From: Archangium sp.
GTDB lineage: Bacteria; Myxococcota; Myxococcia; Myxococcales; Myxococcaceae
Length of the DNA: 6,511 nt
Direction of reading: 5' to 3'
NCBI GenBank assembly: GCA_016793585.1
Contig: JAEUJR010000837.1
Span: 1-6,511, forward strand
This document shows positions 4,476 to 6,511 of the stretch, piece after piece. The translations under genes and the position numbers were made by a program. Every line of letters starts with the position of its first letter. Position 1 is the first letter of the stretch. Below the pieces are notes generated by a model, which was given only the letters and a program-made list of their open reading frames with translations, was not told the origin of the DNA and ran no database searches.

Positions 4476-6511
4476 GTGCTCCAACGACTGCTGGTGATTC
4501 CGCTCCTCGCGAGCGGGTGTCTCGCGCGCTACGCCCCGCCGCGCCTCGACCCGAAGACGCCGCTCACGCTCGCGCTGAACGGGCCGCAGGCACGGGTCGA
4601 CATCACGCTCGACGCGCGCGGCATTCCACACGTGTTCGGCCAGTCGGAGACCGACCTCGCGTTCGGGCTCGGCTTCATGCACGGCCGCGACCGCACGTTT
4701 CAGGTGCTGGTGATGAAGCACGCGGCGCGTGGCCGGCTGACGGAGCTGTTCGGCGCCGATGGCCTGCCGCTCGACCAGCAGCTGCGCATTCTCTCGTACC
4801 GCCTGCCCGAGGCCTCCGCCGCCCTCTCGGCGCGCGACCGCTCGACGCTCGAGGCGTACGCGAAGGGCGTCAACGCCGGGGCTGCGCACGCAGGGCCTGC
4901 AGCCGAGCTGGTGTTGCTGGGTGTGCCCTTCGGCGAGTTCACGGCCGAAGACAGCTTCGCCATCATGCGGCTCCAGTCGTGGACGTTGTCTGGCGACCAT
5001 CGCGACGAGCTGGCGCGCGCGCAGCTGCTGGCTCGATTGCCGCCGGGTGATCAGCGGATCAACCTGTTCGACGCTCCCATCTGGACTGGTGGCGTTCCCA
5101 TCGTGAGTGGAGCGGCGGTCACGCAGCCCTCGACGCGGGTGGAGCGAGCGCGAACCACGGTCACCGTGAACGAGCTACCAGCTGCGGCAGCAGAGCTCGC
5201 ACATCGCCTCGGGCTCGACCAGCTCGGCGCGTCGAACTCGTGGGCAGTGCACGGCTCGCGCACGGAGTCGGGAGTTCCCGTGCTGTGCAACGACCCGCAC
5301 CTGAGCCACGAGCTGCCGTCGGTCTTCTACCTCGCGCACCTCGAGCACCCCGAGTTCACGGGCGTGGGCGTGACGTTCGCGGGTATTCCGGCGGTGCTCA
5401 TCGGGCACACGCGCTCGCTCGCGTGGGGCATGACCGTCTCGTACGCCGACTCGCAAGACCTCTTCCGGCTGCAGGTGAGCGAAGACGGCAGCGGCTACGT
5501 GGTCGACGGCGTGACGGTGCCGTTCGAGCGCCTCGAGCAGCGGTTCAAGCTGGGTCGCAAGGCCGACGCCGAGGTGAAGACCGAGACGTGGCTCGCGACG
5601 CGGTTCGGGCCGGTGCTTCCGGCGTCGACGGTGCGTGAACGGTACGCGCTCTCGTGGCCGGGGTTCGAGGTGGGCGGCAGCAACGTCGAGCCCATCAGCG
5701 GCTTCTGGGACTTCCTGCGCGCGAGGAACGTCGAAGAGGCCACGAGCGCCATCGAGCGTTTTCAGACGGCGGGCCAGAACGTGGCGTTGGCGTTCACCGA
5801 TGGAACGATTGCGTATCGGCTGGCGACGTACGCGCCGCAGCGGCCAGAGGGCGTGACGGGGCGGGTGCCGCGTGACGGCTCGCGCGCCGTGGAGACGCGG
5901 CTGCTGAAGCAGGCCGACAAGCCGGCGCTGACGAACCCGCCGAACGGATTTCTGGTCGCGGCGAATCAGCGTGTCATCGCCGATGACGACCCGCGCGCGG
6001 GTGCCGTGGGGACGTCGGGCGTTCCTCCGCATCGCGCGCGCCGCATTCATCAGCGGCTCGAGGCGCTGCTCGGCACGAAGAAGGCGACGCCCGACGAGCT
6101 GCTCGCGATTCAGCAAGACGTGGTCTCGCTCGAGGCGCGCGACGTGGTGCCGGTGCTCGGCGCGGCGTGCCCTTCGGTGACGCCGCGGCACGAGGCTGAT
6201 CAGGTGAAGGCCTTCTGCGCGGCGCTGCGCGGGTTCGATGGCGTGTTCTCGACCGACAGCGTCGGCGCGTTGCCGTTCGTCTCGACGCTGGCGGCGCTGC
6301 GGGCGCAGGTGGTGCGGTCACTCGGCTTCGAGGAGCCGGCGGTGAGGTCGCTCGCGCGCTCGTTCCCCGTGACGAACGCGGTGCACCAGGGGCTGCTGGC
6401 GGGTGGGCGCTCGCCGCTCTTCGGTGAAGGGCTCGAGGCGATGATGCCGCGGGTCATCGACGATGCGCTCGATGACGTCATCGCGCGCACGGGGAAGCGG
6501 CCCTCCGACTG
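4476..6511 (+). CDS. Penicillin acylase family (peptidase S45, Ntn-hydrolase) lipoprotein, 3' end outside window
   Basis: At least 678 residues run without interruption from GTG 4476 to the right edge. The family cuts amide bonds (beta-lactam side chains, acyl-homoserine lactones, other N-acyl compounds) after self-cleavage into alpha and beta chains. The lipoprotein signal MLQRLLVIPLLASGC puts the lipid on Cys15. The alpha chain has FGLGFMHGRDRTFQ (63-76) and AARGRLTELFG. Ser253 in GASNSWAVHGSRT is the expected first residue and nucleophile of the beta chain. NDPH follows, placing His275 at beta-23, the position of the conserved His in PvdQ and cephalosporin acylases. Later come WGMTVSYADSQDLF (317-330), VAANQRV with Asn497 (oxyanion-type Asn) and HRARRI (519-524). 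Cys565 and Cys581 could pair. A TAG at 4464 rules out earlier starts; AGG at 4465 is a weak Shine-Dalgarno. It stops in what looks like the segment before the usual C-terminal W-x-W-G motif, so roughly 80-100 residues may be missing. Substrate cannot be read. Confidence 0.92.
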   Translation, partial: MLQRLLVIPLLASGCLARYAPPRLDPKTPLTLALNGPQARVDITLDARGIPHVFGQSETDLAFGLGFMHGRDRTFQVLVMKHAARGRLTELFGADGLPLDQQLRILSYRLPEASAALSARDRSTLEAYAKGVNAGAAHAGPAAELVLLGVPFGEFTAEDSFAIMRLQSWTLSGDHRDELARAQLLARLPPGDQRINLFDAPIWTGGVPIVSGAAVTQPSTRVERARTTVTVNELPAAAAELAHRLGLDQLGASNSWAVHGSRTESGVPVLCNDPHLSHELPSVFYLAHLEHPEFTGVGVTFAGIPAVLIGHTRSLAWGMTVSYADSQDLFRLQVSEDGSGYVVDGVTVPFERLEQRFKLGRKADAEVKTETWLATRFGPVLPASTVRERYALSWPGFEVGGSNVEPISGFWDFLRARNVEEATSAIERFQTAGQNVALAFTDGTIAYRLATYAPQRPEGVTGRVPRDGSRAVETRLLKQADKPALTNPPNGFLVAANQRVIADDDPRAGAVGTSGVPPHRARRIHQRLEALLGTKKATPDELLAIQQDVVSLEARDVVPVLGAACPSVTPRHEADQVKAFCAALRGFDGVFSTDSVGALPFVSTLAALRAQVVRSLGFEEPAVRSLARSFPVTNAVHQGLLAGGRSPLFGEGLEAMMPRVIDDALDDVIARTGKRPSD

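Noticed and set aside
5175..6191. 338-codon minus-strand open frame inside the acylase gene
   Set aside because: It is antisense to conserved catalytic motifs of the acylase and its product is Arg/His-rich with no domain.

Overview
The window is strongly GC-rich and codes densely on both strands. Its gene content suggests a predatory or soil-type Gram-negative such as a myxobacterium (Myxococcota). The main pointer is a large lipoprotein that combines an ASH-type immunoglobulin-like domain, a cysteine-rich 'CDDGDACT' segment and a long Kelch array, a style common in that phylum. Lipobox signals and a small predicted outer-membrane barrel fit a Gram-negative envelope. The assignment rests on protein style, not on a marker gene.

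Layout. Positions 1-300 (+) are the C-terminal end of a short-chain dehydrogenase that enters from the left edge. Facing it, 9 bp away, is a minus-strand pair: a 2.5-kb Kelch-repeat lipoprotein gene (918-3407), followed 38 bp downstream by a small predicted beta-barrel protein gene (about 310-879). A 67-bp divergent gap separates these from a plus-strand series: a GreA/GreB-like protein (3475-3945), a 130-residue protein with two DxDxDG calcium-type loops (4045-4437), and a penicillin-acylase-family (Ntn-hydrolase) lipoprotein that starts at 4476 and runs off the right edge with no stop codon. No stretch over 100 bp lacks a gene. I found no RNA gene, insertion sequence, CRISPR array or phage gene.

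How the genes may work together. The Kelch lipoprotein and the barrel protein are probably co-transcribed and both act at the cell envelope, so a surface assembly is plausible but unproven. The Ca-loop protein and the acylase are 38 bp apart on one strand and may share a transcript. The Gre-like gene is a cytoplasmic transcription factor type and looks functionally unrelated.

I see no clear new multi-gene system. The most unusual points are the 12-repeat Kelch array with eroded blades behind a 20-cysteine module, the Gre-like protein with a non-standard coiled-coil tip, and the Ca-loop protein whose loops lie exactly 60 residues apart.
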